Shown here: piece after piece, positions 45,101 through 57,485 of the stretch | Position numbering within the stretch: the first letter of the stretch is position 1 | How the letters are laid out: each line of letters starts with the position of its first letter | NCBI GenBank assembly: GCA_030268105.1 | Contig: BSDZ01000010.1 | Coordinates: forward strand, 2,518,001-2,582,000 | From: Volvox africanus | Lineage: Eukaryota > Chlorophyta > Chlorophyceae > Chlamydomonadales > Volvocaceae | Length of the DNA stretch: 64,000 nucleotides | Direction: 5' to 3' | Made by a program: the position numbers and the translations under genes | Notes under the pieces: model-generated | What the model was told of the DNA's origin: nothing | Seen by the model: the letters and a program-made list of their open reading frames with translations, nothing else | Databases searched by the model: none

Positions 45101-48100
45101 TCCACCCATCTTCTCCCCCGCCCCGTCTGAAACCCGGAAGAACCCAAAACCCGGCCCCCCCGTCCCGCACTTTGGATAGGTCCAGGGGTAGGTCCAGGTA
45201 GTGGTCCAGGAAGGCCGCGTTTTGTTCGGGATCCAGCAGCTCCAGCAGCGCCGAGGCCGGGTCCCCCGAGTGCCCCCTCCCCAGTTTGTCAACCTCGTCA
45301 ATCAGCACAAGCGGATTCGAGCTGCCCGTGGACTTGAGGCACTGAACCAACTTGCCGGGCATGGCGCCGACGTAGGTGCGCCTGGACGAGGGGCGGGAGG
45401 AGGGGTGAGGCGCGGGAGGAGGGGTGAGGGGCGGGAGGAGGGGTGAAGTACTACTACTACTACTACTACTACTACTACCCATGGGGGGAGAACGGGGGAG
45501 AGGGAGGGGTTTAGACACACACACACATACACATGCACACCTGTGCCCCTTGATTTCCGCGACGTCGTGGAGGCCGCCCACCGAGAAGCGGTAATACTTG
45601 CGGTTGAGGGCGGTGGCGATGGAGCGGCCGATGCTGGTCTTTCCGACTCCAGGGGGCCCCACCTGCACAAATGAGACAGGGGGAGCGGGGTTTCGCTGTT
45701 TCGTTGGGGAGCTTGAAGCGCAGTGCCTCGCGGGTTGTCATGACGGATGGTATTACTCCAGGGAGGGGGTGTCACAATACGTATTACTCGGAGCTGATGG
45801 CTAATCGCATGTTGTCAGTATCCCGGGAGATGGGGTGTGGAGGTGTGGAGGTGTGGAGGTGTGGAGGTGTGGAGGTGTGGAGGTGGCGGGGCGATGTTGC
45901 ATTTGGTAAAACACACCTAGGTAATGAGTTTGCCGCTAAGATCCCCCGCTAACATACACACACATACACATACACACATACACATACATACATACACATA
46001 CACATACACACACACATCTCCCCCTCTCGCTAACCCCGACACGCACCAGGCAGAGGATCTTGCCCTGGGCGCTTCCCCTGAGGTGTGAGACGGCGATGAA
46101 CTCCAAGATGCGGTCCTTCACATCATCCAGCCCGTAGTGCTCGTCATCCAGGACCTGGTGCCGCGATGAGAACGGGGCGGGGCGGGGAGGGAGGGGAGAG
46201 GAGGGGAAGGAGTCTCAAGGTTTCCTTAAACGCACAAAGAAGATGCACACACACACACATTGAGGCGCATTGAGGCATTTCTCTCAAGGAGAAAACTGCT
46301 CGTCCTCAAACCCCGGCACTCTCCCTCCGAAACCACACAGGCCCCCTACAATACCCCCTACCCCCCCTACCTCCTCACCTGCTTGGCCCTGGCCAGGTCG
46401 AACACCTCCTGCGTGGTCGTACCCCAGGGCAGCGAGGTCAGCCAGTCCAGGTAAGTCCGAGTGATGTTGAACTCGGGCGACACGGGCTCCAGGCCGCCCA
46501 GCTTGTCCAGCTCGTCCTGAGCGAGCACGTGGGTGGACGGAGGGACAAGGGCAGCGAGAATGTGAGACCGGGAGAGTGAGACCGGGAGAGTGAGTTATCC
46601 CGGTGTGTTTTTTCGTTGGGTAAATATTAACCGATTGCAACCAACCTGGGCCGAGTGGTGAGTGCAGGATTTAACGTGCGGTGCAAGGGGAAGAGGAGGG
46701 AAGTGGCAGGTGTGTGAAAATGTTGAGGGGATCAGCGCCAGATGATTGGCTGCGCGGAGGAGGGTCAAAGGAGTGCAGTGTTAAGGCAACACAGGCAGTG
46801 TGATGCGGTGCGACCCATCGGCCTGTACGCCCAACGGAACGACTGCTGGACTTCCGTAACTTCGATAACCCCAAACGTAACCCCTACAACGAGAGCCGGT
46901 ACGCCCCGCCCCCCAACACATGCACATATAATACACGCACGCACCTGAACTGTTTTGACCACCTCGGGGGGAGCCAGAGCCTTCTTCTCGTCCCATCGCT
47001 CTTGAAACCTGTTTGTTGGGGCCGGGGATGGTGGAATGAGGTGCAGCCGGGAAGAATCATGAAGTGGAGTTAGCTGAGAGAGTGTGTGTGTTTCTGTGTG
47101 TTTAGCACCGTCTCAGTTTATGTCCAGTGACCTTACAGTGGTCAACGAGAGCAGCAACATGTTCAGTTGACCACATAAGTTCACCCGCTTGCCTCTGCAG
47201 TAGCGCGCTCTTGTCGTCCCTCTCCAGCCCCAGCTCCTTCTTGATGGACTTCAGCTGCTCCATCAGCAGCATGCGCCGCTGCTCTTTGGCAATCTTGCCC
47301 TCCACCTGCAGGTTGGGGTTAACTGGGACTCTTTTAAGAGGCCTCTCAGCGGCAGGGGAGGTTCCCCCAGGTCGCCAAAACACGATGTACTTAGGGTTTA
47401 GGAGCTGTCAGAGTCGACAAGGCGGCATGGGAATGGGGTGGGAGGAATAGCGAAGACGGCAGGAGGGAGGTTGAGGGAGGTGCCGAACAGCAGAGATGCA
47501 ATCCCCACCGCCTTCATTAAATCCTCTCGTGCCTCCCGCCTCCCCATTCCATAACACCTGCGTTGGTCTTTCCTCCCCCTCCCCCTCCCCCTCCCCCTTT
47601 GGATAGGCTCGTTCCCACGCAGCCCACCAAAACACACACATGCAGCGTGCTGCTTTCCATTTGTTACGTCTTCAATGGTCACCTCTCTCTCTACGCGGGT
47701 TGGGCCTCATCACGCACCTGCTCCCGGATGTCGGCCTGCAGCTTGCAGAGCTCCACCTCCTTCTTCAGCAGGTTGAGAACCATGCGGGCTCTGGGACCAG
47801 GGGGGAAGGGGGGGGGACGACACGACATCATCCATCCTCAGCAAAGCCCTTCATCCCAACACCCCTACACACCAATCACCCCTCCCCACTCCCCCTCGGG
47901 GTCCCAGCCAACCAACCAACCAGCACAAACACATGCCCCTGTTTGCGCACCGTTCCGGCACGTTGAGCTGCTCCAGCACCCCCTGCAGCGTGGCATCGTC
48001 TGCACTGGTCAGGCTGGCTGCAGCATCCACAAGCCGGGACATGTCCTGCAGGTCTATACTGCCAGCTGCGGGAGAGGGGGTGAGGGAGAGAGGGATCAGG

Positions 48101-50883
48101 ATGTCACTGTACGGCGCAGATGTCACTTATAACAGCAGCAGGTGCGGAAATACGTCAGATGCTTGGGAAAGGAGGGGCGGTACGAGCTCGGAAGGAAAGA
48201 GCCCCGGTGGCGGAGGGGTGGAGGGGTGGAGGGGTGGAGGGGGGCGAGGCGAATGAAGCGAGAGCTAGCTGGTGCTCATACTGAAGGAACGAGGACTAAC
48301 CACCGTAAAGGTGGAGGATGATGGGGGTGTAGTGGGCTGGGACAAACCATCGTTGCAGCGTAAGGGAAGCATGCGGTGTTTGCGTGTACAGCAGCTGCAG
48401 CTAGCAGGCCCATGCCCCATCTGCCATTCCCAAGTTTAGTCAGAAATATCTCCTACCGAACCCCCTTCCCCCCCCCCCCGCACTGACATTCTGCAAATCA
48501 GAGTCCCGTCATTGCCAGGTACCTACTTAGGGATAGCAATGTACGGAACTGTTCGCCGTACAGCGGATTAAGTTGTAGCAGATCACGCATCGTGTTGACA
48601 ATCTCCATGCTCGTGGCCTTTTGGGGGCGATGAGCGGGGGCAAGGGGAGGGGGAGGCTAGGACACGAGCATGCAAATTGCGATATGACACGTAATGACCC
48701 GATGACATTTGCTTCTCATTTCCGAAGAAAGTCATCGTGTTGCCGTACAAGGCCTCTGCACTGTCGTACCTTGAGGATGTCATCGCTGGTGTAGCTCTCA
48801 TCCCGAAGATGGTCTATGTGAACCCGGAGGGGGTCGGATGAGATCTGCCGAAAAGGGGCCCGAGGGGGGGGCGGGGCGGTGGGGGGTGGAGAGGCGGGAG
48901 ACAGGAGGGAGGCGGGCGCAAAAAGGTAAACACAGCGGGATACGGCAAGCCAGCATCCGAGACAACACCCCCCCCCCCCGTGACGTGTTCAATATCTAAT
49001 CAGGGGCCAGGGGGCAAGGGGGGAGAGGTGGGCAGAGAGGTCTTAAAGTGCACTTCAGTTTCAAGTACATCTCCGTACATTAAATCAAATGTCGTACAAC
49101 TGCGTCCGCTAGGGGATCTCCTTTAGTTGCCCGAACCCCTCCGCCATCGAATACCCCTTCCCCCTCCCTCCTCAGGCATGCACGAGTCATGAGGCCAGGT
49201 GGATGGCCAGGCGGACATCTTCCCCCCCCCCGGCCCAGTTCACTCACCAACCCCGTCTTCCGCACTCTCCGATGCCCCAGTAGCAGCAATTGAGCAGAGT
49301 CCCCCGCATCACCCGCCAGTACCGTGTGCACCTGAGCGCCGGGAGGAGGGGAAACGGAAACAGGAGGAGGGGGAGGACGGTGAGCGGACGATGTACGTGA
49401 AATTCGTCAAAGTAGCCAATGCTGCAGGCATCAGGCCCTGAAGATGCTCGTGCAAAGCGCCCCACACGCTGCCTATGCCCGGCCAACCCTCCAATAGAGA
49501 TCTGTGGCCCTCAAACCCCCTGGACTGCCCATTCGTGTGCGCAGAGGATCGCCTCAACCAGACCCTGCCTCTGTACGGCACCCGCGGGGTGAGTCCACTT
49601 TCCCAAACCCGAAACACATACGCACATTGACGTACATGTGAATACATACACACACCAAAATGCAAAACCTTCCTCAATCACACCGCAATCCCCTCCTCAG
49701 CCCCGATCTCCACCCCACCCCATCTCACCTGAGCGAATGTCCCGATGTCGTACAAGTGGGACGCCGCATGGGCAGCCTCCCCCCCGCCGTACTCCCCTCC
49801 CTGGAGTCCGGCCTGCGGCTGAGGGAAGAGGTGGTGGTGGTCTGACGCCCTCCTCAGGAAGGCGCCCACATAGGCGTGTGCCCTGAGTCATGTGCACAGC
49901 ACGCCGCAGGGCACAAGGGGGAATGTGTGGGACATCGGTACAATGTGTATTTGCCCCTTGTAAAATACCGCCTGGAACCGTCAGAGGATATCCCGGGTGC
50001 TGGGCGCCGCTGTGTTTGGGCGCTTTTTCGTACCGCCGTACATTGGCGGACCATGGCCTATGAAATTCATACCAGCTGCGATTCTCTTCCACTTGGCCGC
50101 TGCCGGCGCCCAGCACCCATGCCCCGGCCGGGGGGGGAGATGATCAGCAAACAGTCGAATCCAACCGATCTGGGAGACCGTAACAGAAGTCCACTCCACC
50201 CCCCCCCCTTGTGAGAGTACCCAGCCCTCGCACCCATTCATCCTGGATAGTCAACTTGAATACAATGTCGCTCTCATCTTTTGGGTTTCTCCAAAGGCAC
50301 CTCCGCTCCACCATCATCCAAATACCCGTCACCGTACATCCCCCCGGCCCGCCCTTTCCACGCCTTGCATCGTACCCCTGTTTTTTGACCTCCATGATCT
50401 CTTTGACCAGAGCCTCGTTCTTATTGATCATGACGGGGGTGTAAATCCCGGGGAACAGCGGCTTGCGGGATAGCTCCACCACAAACACCTTGTGGTGTTT
50501 CCTTTCGGGACCGGACGGCACCAGCGCATCTTCGGATGATCCTTTGGCGCCGTTGCTACTGCTGCTGCTATCCCCGTTGCCGCTGCTAGGGCCACTTGCC
50601 GCGTCTGCGCTCTCCTTTTGCTTGTTGCCGAGGCCAGCCCTGTCGTCGCCGGCAAGACAGGCTATACATAAGCCGCGCTGCGCGTCAATCAAGAATTCAA
50701 CCCATATCGTCAAGGGTTTGCGCACCTCCAAATTTTTCCTAAAAGACCAGATCCGCCGGAGTCGTTACCATCGCTGGACGAGTATTGCGCCAATTGAAAT
50801 TCACGCAAATCATAGCGACGTAAATAAGATCCACGGAGCTTATCTAAGTTTAAAAAGTTTCGGCAGAGCCCTTGCGACCGCAT
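42151..50883 (-). CDS. LON1: Lon protease, mitochondrial type
   Basis: Nineteen exons right to left: 50883-50726, 50639-50376, 49882-49729, 49331-49248, 48844-48770, 48617-48527, 48065-47951, 47790-47718, 47305-47193, 47008-46945, 46516-46379, 46154-46047, 45662-45541, 45381-45171, 44807-44714, 44303-43743, 43541-43200, 42804-42659 and 42228-42151. Phases close to 996 codons plus stop. Exon 1 is Arg-rich ([20 protein letters not shown]), as expected of a mitochondrial presequence. N-domain: [14 protein letters not shown] and [19 protein letters not shown] block. AAA module: Walker [15 protein letters not shown], Walker [12 protein letters not shown], sensor [20 protein letters not shown]. Protease: catalytic Ser in [10 protein letters not shown], Lys in [17 protein letters not shown]-dependent degradation of damaged matrix proteins. 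No peroxisomal SKL end (ends QPQQA). Two introns use GC donors. A Ser/acid-rich insert separates the AAA and protease parts. Confidence 0.93.
43703..43737. repeat. Three telomere-like CCCTAAA heptamers
   Basis: CCCTAAA occurs at 43703, 43717 and 43731, exactly 14 bases apart, within repeats of CACCCTAAAC, just inside the Lon intron next to the exon ending at 43743. TTTAGGG is the plant/volvocine-type telomere unit. Confidence 0.85.
45836..45886. repeat. GGAGGTGT octamer tandem repeat
   Basis: About six consecutive octamers lie in the Lon intron 45663-46046. Nearby Lon introns also hold a CTA array (about 45450-45478) and an ACACAT tract (about 45954-46016). Confidence 0.9.
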
Positions 50884-51394
50884 ACCGTCGTCACGATGGT
50901 TTGAGATGTTAGACGCACTTCCAAAAATAAAATATATAATGCATAATTCAACAATATAAGCATCCACAAACAAAAGAAAGTAATCAAAATGGTAATCGGC
51001 ACCGGTCAGTTAGGGACGAGTCGCGAACTCGCGATTGCATTTGTAATGCCGTGAGGAAACGCTGACAAAATCGCCTCGCTCCTCCACTATCCTTATATTA
51101 TGTGTGATGCATACAAGTGGTTCTATCCATGAACAATTTTATCCACGGCTTTGATAAGAACGTGGACCCACGTTATCCGTGACCTCTCGTTCTGTCCCGA
51201 TCCATGATTCGCTGCCTTTGGTTGCGCACCTCCTTATGATTCTCGTCTCTCGGGGCGAAGATCATTGTTTTCTTAAATACCAGAATGACAACCGCATCGC
51301 ATTTCTGGCTTCCTCCTTGTTGCAGTGTGAAGAGCAGCAGGAGCGTAGCAGTATGGAGCAGTTCAGGAATGAAACACGGGTGAACCCGTGGCAT
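50884..51394. other. Upstream region of Lon
   Basis: About 510 bases left of a plus-strand gene fragment and upstream of the Lon start codon. AT-rich next to the start. It should hold the Lon promoter; no motif could be named. Confidence 0.5.
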
Positions 51395-51641
51395 TGCCCC
51401 TGCAACTTTGGCAGAATTGAAGTACAATCCCTTTCAAATTACCACCACCATCTCCTGCACCGCCACCTGCTTGGGACCCTTCCTCTTCTCGGCAGGGTGC
51501 GGCCGCCTGGGGTCCCAGACCCAGAGCGCCCACGCGCTCAACCCTGGCTATGCCCACTTCCAGAGAGATTGAGCGGGTGCCTTCCGACTCAGTGGGGACG
51601 GAGAGCTGTGTGGCAACAAATTGCGGATGGCGCAATATTAA
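51395..51641 (+). pseudogene. Protein-like fragment with an in-frame TGA
   Basis: A plus-strand frame without its own ATG reads through KYNPFQITTTISCTATC and QTQSAHALNPGYAHFQRD to TGA at 51570-51572, then continues in the same frame through AGAFRLSGDGELCGNKLRM to TAA at 51639-51641. The even, Cys-containing composition looks coding, but no family is recognised. It may be a decayed gene piece, one exon of an unseen gene, or chance. Confidence 0.3.
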
Positions 51642-53481
51642 TATTATTGCTCCGCGCCGCTGGCGTGCGTTGTTAGTGCCGACCGAGGAATGGGCCGCCA
51701 CCTTACCATGTAAGTGCATTTGAGGTTTTTAACCTCAGGCTAATCTTGCGATACGCAAGGTAAGAGGAAAACGGGGTGGCTTTTACAAAAAGCGCTCATC
51801 ACCCGCGTCTCGTTGCCCGTTTCTAGTGCCGCTATCTCCGTGGACTCCATGGATGCGTTCATAGCGGTTATATTGCTGTTTTGTCCTGTTTAAACTAATG
51901 AAGTTTCGTTAAGCCTCAGTCTCTTAACTCCCTCAGCACCCCAGCCCGATTCCCGATCCCAAGGGCCCAGGGAGGGGCCCAGGATGTGATGTGTGATCCT
52001 GTAACTTATGTATGTCTGCGTCCTCCCGTTTGGGGAGGGCCACTGGGGGGGGGCCCGCAGGAAGGTTAATTCCTAATCCAGTTATGGAGCATTACGTACA
52101 TCACAGCGTCCATCGCTGTGTAAGTCTGACAGGATATGGCATTACACAGACGGTATCACAAACTCGCCACATCTCGCATCTGGAAGGGGGTGGGGTACCT
52201 GGCTGGCATCTACTGTAGCTTGCAGCAACGGCATCGAAATACTTTCCGAGCCGCATCTAGATACTTTTGCCCATCCCCTTTCAGAGTGTTCCGATACTAC
52301 CACAACCGCATCTAGATGCCCGTCCTATTTATCGCATCTAGATATCCAGACTGCCCCCCTTTAACAGCATCTAGATACGAAATCCATTTCGATACCGATA
52401 TGGTCTTGCGTTTGGGATTTTTAGATGAAGTAAAAGTATATCTATAGCAAGGTACGTTACCCTATCTGAGGCCCGTTGATATCCTCCTCATTACATGGGG
52501 GAGAACTAACAAGTCGGTCACTTGCAGTATAGGCAAAGCGGACTGCGCAAACCACCCCATGGGCATCGCTGAATGCAAGAAGATAAGGCTAAGACTACTT
52601 TCCTTCAGCCACCACAGAAAAAATTGTTGTGTGGTGGATCGTGTAAGCCGATTTAGCCGATGAAGGTGCTTCAACGCGAACCTTTAAGAGTTTGTAAGAA
52701 TGAACAAATAATTGACGCGACGATGTTTGTATATTATCTGTTATTTCTCAATTTGAAATACGTTTGAAGCAGATATAGGAACAGGAGTTACGACGTCAGG
52801 TACACGAAGCGCGTAAGTATTTTTGGAGACATTGTATCATTAGAGAATCCTTACGTATTGAATAACTACACGACTGATTGAAAGGTAGAGAGCGTTTTAA
52901 GCACACAGGGCATTGCATATCAACCGCGCCACCCCGTCGTATGAGTTCTGGTTACGCAAAGCGAGTAACAACGCGTAATTCTCACCTTAACTTAACACGC
53001 ACACAACTTAATACGATTCATGTAAAGGGCTACGGGCTACATTCCTTGTTCGGTACGGCAGTGCCTTATCATCATGAGGAGTTTTGTCGATTGGCCCCTC
53101 GACGCTGCAGCAAATCTCCTGCCGCATAGACCGCGCTATTCATTATAATAGTATGTTAAATTTCTCTCTGTCAGCTTTCTCGGCCGATTTTCGATTCCTT
53201 GGGAGCTCTAGGGAAAGGTTGTAGCACCAACCAGAGCCTGCTCTGGCACTGACCGGCGACCGACGAGCGGCACGCCCGAACATACCGTGATCCCTATTCC
53301 ATACGCAAATACATCTTTATCACTTCCCAATAACCTGTCTTCGTAATCGTACCAAAGGGTTGTATAACTCCTGTTCTTCTGACAGTTGCGTAAGGGTTGC
53401 GGACTGTGACACAGAACCGGAAGCGATTGATGATAATTAGTATAAGATAACACATACCTTATTCATTTAAGACAATTTTCG
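51642..53481. other. Spacer upstream of the 53.5 kb gene
   Basis: Non-coding by eye. Contains the GCATCTAGAT motif cluster (52253-52376) and AT-rich DNA toward the next start codon. Small frames at 52878-53129 and 53208-53453 have no support. Confidence 0.55.
52253..52376. repeat. Four copies of GCATCTAGAT
   Basis: The decamer, whose core ATCTAGAT is palindromic, begins at 52253, 52308, 52333 and 52367, with unrelated sequence of 15-45 bases between copies. Role unknown. Confidence 0.85.
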
Positions 53482-54611
53482 ATGGGTAATAAGCTGGTTA
53501 CGAGTTGGAACGCGAGGTTGAAGAAGGCTTTCAAAGGAATGCCGACAACGACATCCCTGCTGAAACGACCCAGAAAAGAGGTCAAAGTCTCAGACTACAA
53601 TGCTTTGGAGGCCGAACTACAAGCTGCGCATGAAAACGTTGCGAAGCTCGTGGCGGGCGTAGACTTGCTCGCAGATGAACTCCGGCTGGAACAGCAGCTG
53701 GCCGCCCTGGATGACGACGACATCGTCATCGATGGTCGCGATGCCACTAATCAGGTCAAGTTCGCAGCGGACGTTGATGATCTGGACTTAGACGCGTTGG
53801 ATCCGGAGGAACTGGCTGAGCTGGAGGGAGAGCTGCAGGTGTGCAATTACCCCTATGTATCTAAAGTCAGCAAAGCGCCCGGCCCCTCCCTGGGGCGTAT
53901 TGACCGATCTAAATCTCTTCCGTATATGAGTGTTGCTCACTCTCAACAATATGGGCCTCGGACAACATTGGGAGGGCCTGGTAGATGCTGACGGGGTAGA
54001 TTGAGAAACTGCGGGAACTGCGCATCGCGGGTGCATGGGACAAGAGCTCAGGCGGCCGTAGGGGACACGTAGCGGTCCGGGTCCGCCAACAGCAAGCCCC
54101 CTTAAAAACCCTTTCCCACCCATTAAAGCTCAAGCCCAGGAAAATGTACCAGATTAATTAATTCATTGGTACGAGCTGACGACTGGGCGCAATCCTGATG
54201 CACACACTGTGCTCCGATGGTTGCTTGGCAGGATCAGAAGCGCACAGCAGCTGCGTGGGGGAGGAGGGGGTTCCTGCATCGTTATCCAATTGTGCAGATT
54301 CAGACAGCCAATACACGTTGTTGTACACGTTGTTGATTGTGGTGTTGGTGGTGGTGATGATGTCCCGCGCGCACTTCTCAAACTTCTCGCAGGACCTCGA
54401 GCGCCTTGTGCTGAGGATCCCAGCTGAGGTAGAGGAAGAGGGAGAAGACAGTGACGCGGCGCAAGGTGTTGCTGAGGACGATGCGACAGCCATGGAGGGG
54501 GGCGAGGAGTTGGCTGCTGAGTGCCAGTCATCATCTGATGTGCCATATGCTACTGCTGCCAGTGCGGGTTCTGGTGCTCCAGACACAGCGACAGCGGCGA
54601 TGACGCCCTGA
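53482..54611 (+). CDS. Unrecognised acidic coiled-coil protein
   Basis: Two exons, 53482-53838 and 54393-54611 (donor CAG-gtgtgc, acceptor ctcgcag), both phase 0, give 191 codons plus stop. It starts MGNKLVTSWNARLKKAFKG; the basic N-terminus with Gly at position 2 could be a membrane-contacting helix, though the myristoylation consensus is imperfect (Val at position 6). A helical Glu/Leu-rich stretch (LEAELQAAHENVAKLVAGVD) is followed by a very acidic segment (AALDDDDIVIDGRD) and DALDPEELAELEGELQ. The tail is low complexity. I do not recognise the family. The second exon might instead splice onward to exons listed next, giving a longer protein. Confidence 0.5.
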
Positions 54612-54668
54612 CGCCCTGACCCGCTAAAGCAGGAGAGCATCTACAGCACCTAGTTGCGCAATCCGCAG

Positions 54669-57485
54669 GGCCGTCTGCTATCGCCATGGTGAAACTGGTT
54701 CAGGACGATGACGATGGCGATGGCGATGGCTTCGAACAGCGGTAGGCAATTAAGTGACAGTGGACACCAGATCGGCTGAGGCGACTTGTGGTACGGATGA
54801 GCTTTTTATGGGAGGAGACGAGGCTGGATGCGCCTGCGGAACCCGCAGAGGCCCGCCCTCTGGTGGGCCTTATGACCGACTCACAACCGCACCGAAACGC
54901 ATCGTGGCTCGGGGTCTAAGGCCCCACACTGGTGTTTGTGGCACGTTTTTTTGAGGCATCGATTGCCTCGAGAAACAAACAGCTGTGGGACAGACAGCTC
55001 CTTGATGCCGAGGTACGAGACAGACAGAGAGGCGGTCCCGAACACTGCAGGGCGGGCGAGCCGAACGATTCCGCGGAGGACTCGTATGGTGCTTAAGTGG
55101 ACATGCGGTTGGTTGCAGCGCTGGTCAACAAGCCATGTATTGCGGATCTTAAGCGTGACTGTTCGAGCGGTGGCCGGTCAGGCGGGAAAGGATGTTGGTG
55201 CTAGCTCGACTGCAAATGTTGCCGTCAAATAAATTATTTATAAGGCAGCATTCTTTTCATACCTGCCAAATTGACCAGATGTCTTTGCCTTGGAATGTGT
55301 TTCTTTACGTTGGGTGCCATAATACGTGAGGTTACAATATACAAAGATACCTGGTTACCCCCCGTGGGCGGTACTGGTTGGTCAGGGGCTGCCCGGCATT
55401 GTCTGTTGATAGGCGCGGAGATAAGTCACGCGCACGTTCCAACTCTTCTCAACAAGTTGCTTTCACTTTACCAAAACCCGCAAATCTGTTTGGTTGGGAC
55501 AGATATCGCCCACATTAATAATCCCACAATTCTAAACTAGACTCGACCAAATTGGTGAGACCGCATTGTCCTTAATCCTGAGGTCCCGAGGGTGCCTAAG
55601 GAGCTAACGCGCCGTAACGAGCTAGACAGTCACCCTTACGTCTTATGCCGGAATGTGTCATGTTCGATGACTAAGCATGCCGGTAGAGGTGCACTGCAGA
55701 TGCCTCTCGGGCCGTTGTGGCTCACTGAGGCGCTTATTGTGGGCATTCCGGGAGTAAGACCTTATAGTACGGGAGATGTCCGTACATAAGCAGAACAGTT
55801 TCAAGAATAGGAACCTGTACAGGACAGGAAGCATCCATATGGTGGAATGGTGGAGTGAGGAATGAGGAACCTGGGTCAGGGACTGGACTGGTTCATGTGG
55901 TGGTGGGCAGTGGAGTGTCAGAGCCGTTAGGCACACCCACACCGAGCCCAGGGCCCAGGCAGGGCAATGGCAGAAGGCAATGGACAAGGAGATTGGTGTG
56001 CAGAGGGCGAATGGCATCTGGAGCGCTGCAGAGACCGCTGCCGGGTGTAATGTTGATCCCGTGTTGGTGGGTGTATAAGTTCCAGACCAATCCGACGGTA
56101 TTGTGGAGCGGAATAACGGAATGTGCTTGGTACCGAAGGGGTTCATACAGTGTGAGGAGGTGGATTACGGAGAGTTGTTTGCTCCCACCTCTCGTGGCTC
56201 ATCCTTTCGAGTGTTGCATACTGTCGCTAATGCATGTAACATGTCAAGTAACATAGTCTGTCCGCCCATCGCCATGCATGAAGGGACGTACGCCCGGGGG
56301 AAAGGTGCGAAGAACACAACCCTATCCGCATCTTCCATTTCTAGCGTAATTTGCATACATACACGTGCACGTGCCTGGAGGCCAGAGCGCTGCATCTCCC
56401 CTCCCTTCTCTCACCGTCTCCAGCGGCCGACAAGTCGGGTACAATAGGGAAGCGATCCAGGGTAGGCAACCCGAAGTTCCGCTGGATGCGTTCTCCTGTC
56501 CTACAGGTTTTAGGGTTCAGATTGCAGCACAGGAAAGGAACAAACAAAGACGGGCTGTGTATGTCGATGTCAGTACGGCGGGTGTTGGGTTCTTGAGTTT
56601 TAGATCTCCATTACGGGGAATTACTTCTTCTGTAATGTGTTTGCACGAATCATGTTATATGCAGGTTGCTGGATACCGAGGTTGCAAATTATACCCGACT
56701 CCGAAGTCAAACCAGGAGGTATCTTTGGCGCAACATGTCACTGCAGTCAGGGTCCGGTGGCAGTAATAACGTTAACGTGGCACCCCTTTGCTACATCAAG
56801 ATGCGCTCCCACCACGCGCCAGAGCCGCAGTTGCCCTTGCAGCAGCATCAATCGGTGCTGCTCCCAGGCCCGCCACTTGCTGTACGGGCTCCAGGGCGGC
56901 GCATCTCCGGCTGGCGCAGCAATGGCGCAGTGCAATGTGGCCATGGAGGCTCACAGCGCCCTCCGCACCTGGCCTGAGCTAATCAGCTCGGTTTGATACG
57001 CCCTGGCTTCAGGGTGGCGCACTCAACGGTGGTCTTAATTTTCAGGCAGCGGTCTGCAGCAGCAGCAGGAGGCGCCTTCTGGGCATGCCACATCACACCA
57101 TGGCCTCGGCTGTCACGGCAGTGGCCTCACTGACAATACAGGTATGGGGCCTGGAATCATCGCTGCATGTGTCTCGCAAAGTATTTCGCGTCTGTTGCTC
57201 TGCTCCTTCTGCCAAACTTCTCCGAAGCCAGTAACCATCAATCCAGACTGTGTACCTGATTTCCGTCAATCTGCAACACACACACGCATGGAAAACGCAC
57301 ACGGAGGAAACACCCGCTTTCTCCCCGTCGCCCGGGCCAATGTTCAACAACCCAGCCTCACCGGCATCATGGCATCTGTTGCCCCCGGCCAAGGCTCGCG
57401 CACACAGCCGAATCCAGGTGCAGTTCCAAGGTCAGGCGATGGGCTGGCCGGAGTGGCTCGGGCGGAGGTGGAAACGCCGTCATGA
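54669..57485 (+). CDS. Unresolved exon series, plus strand
   Basis: Several plus-strand exons are convincing by themselves but could not be phased together: 54669-54741 (MVKLVQDDDDGDGDGFEQR), 54921-55012 (PTLVFVARFFEASIASRNKQ and LWDRQLLDAE), 56868-56990 (ARHLLYGLQGG, MAQCNVAMEAHSALRTWPEL), 57046-57141 (GSGLQQQQEAPSGHA) and a last one from about 57335 to a TGA at 57483-57485 (QQPSLTGIMASVAPGQ). They may continue the gene starting at 53482 or be a separate one. Copia remnants lie in the gap at 55.9-56.3 kb, perhaps in an intron. After the TGA the same frame stays open to 57681. Function unknown. Confidence 0.35.
55960..56250 (+). mobile_element. Decayed copia-type (Ty1) retrotransposon pol fragment
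   Basis: Hallmarks of the copia reverse-transcriptase start appear in order but in different frames: QWQKAMDKEIG and NGIW (about 55965-56022), IPCWWVYKFQ (about 56060-56095) and LVPKGFIQCEEVDYGELFAP (about 56127-56190). At least two frameshifts separate them, so it is inactive. No long terminal repeats were identified nearby. Confidence 0.7.

Noticed and set aside
50250..50330. Minus-strand coding-like stretch ([18 protein letters not shown])
   Set aside because: It falls in the Lon intron between exons 50639-50376 and 49882-49729, which join perfectly in phase without it.
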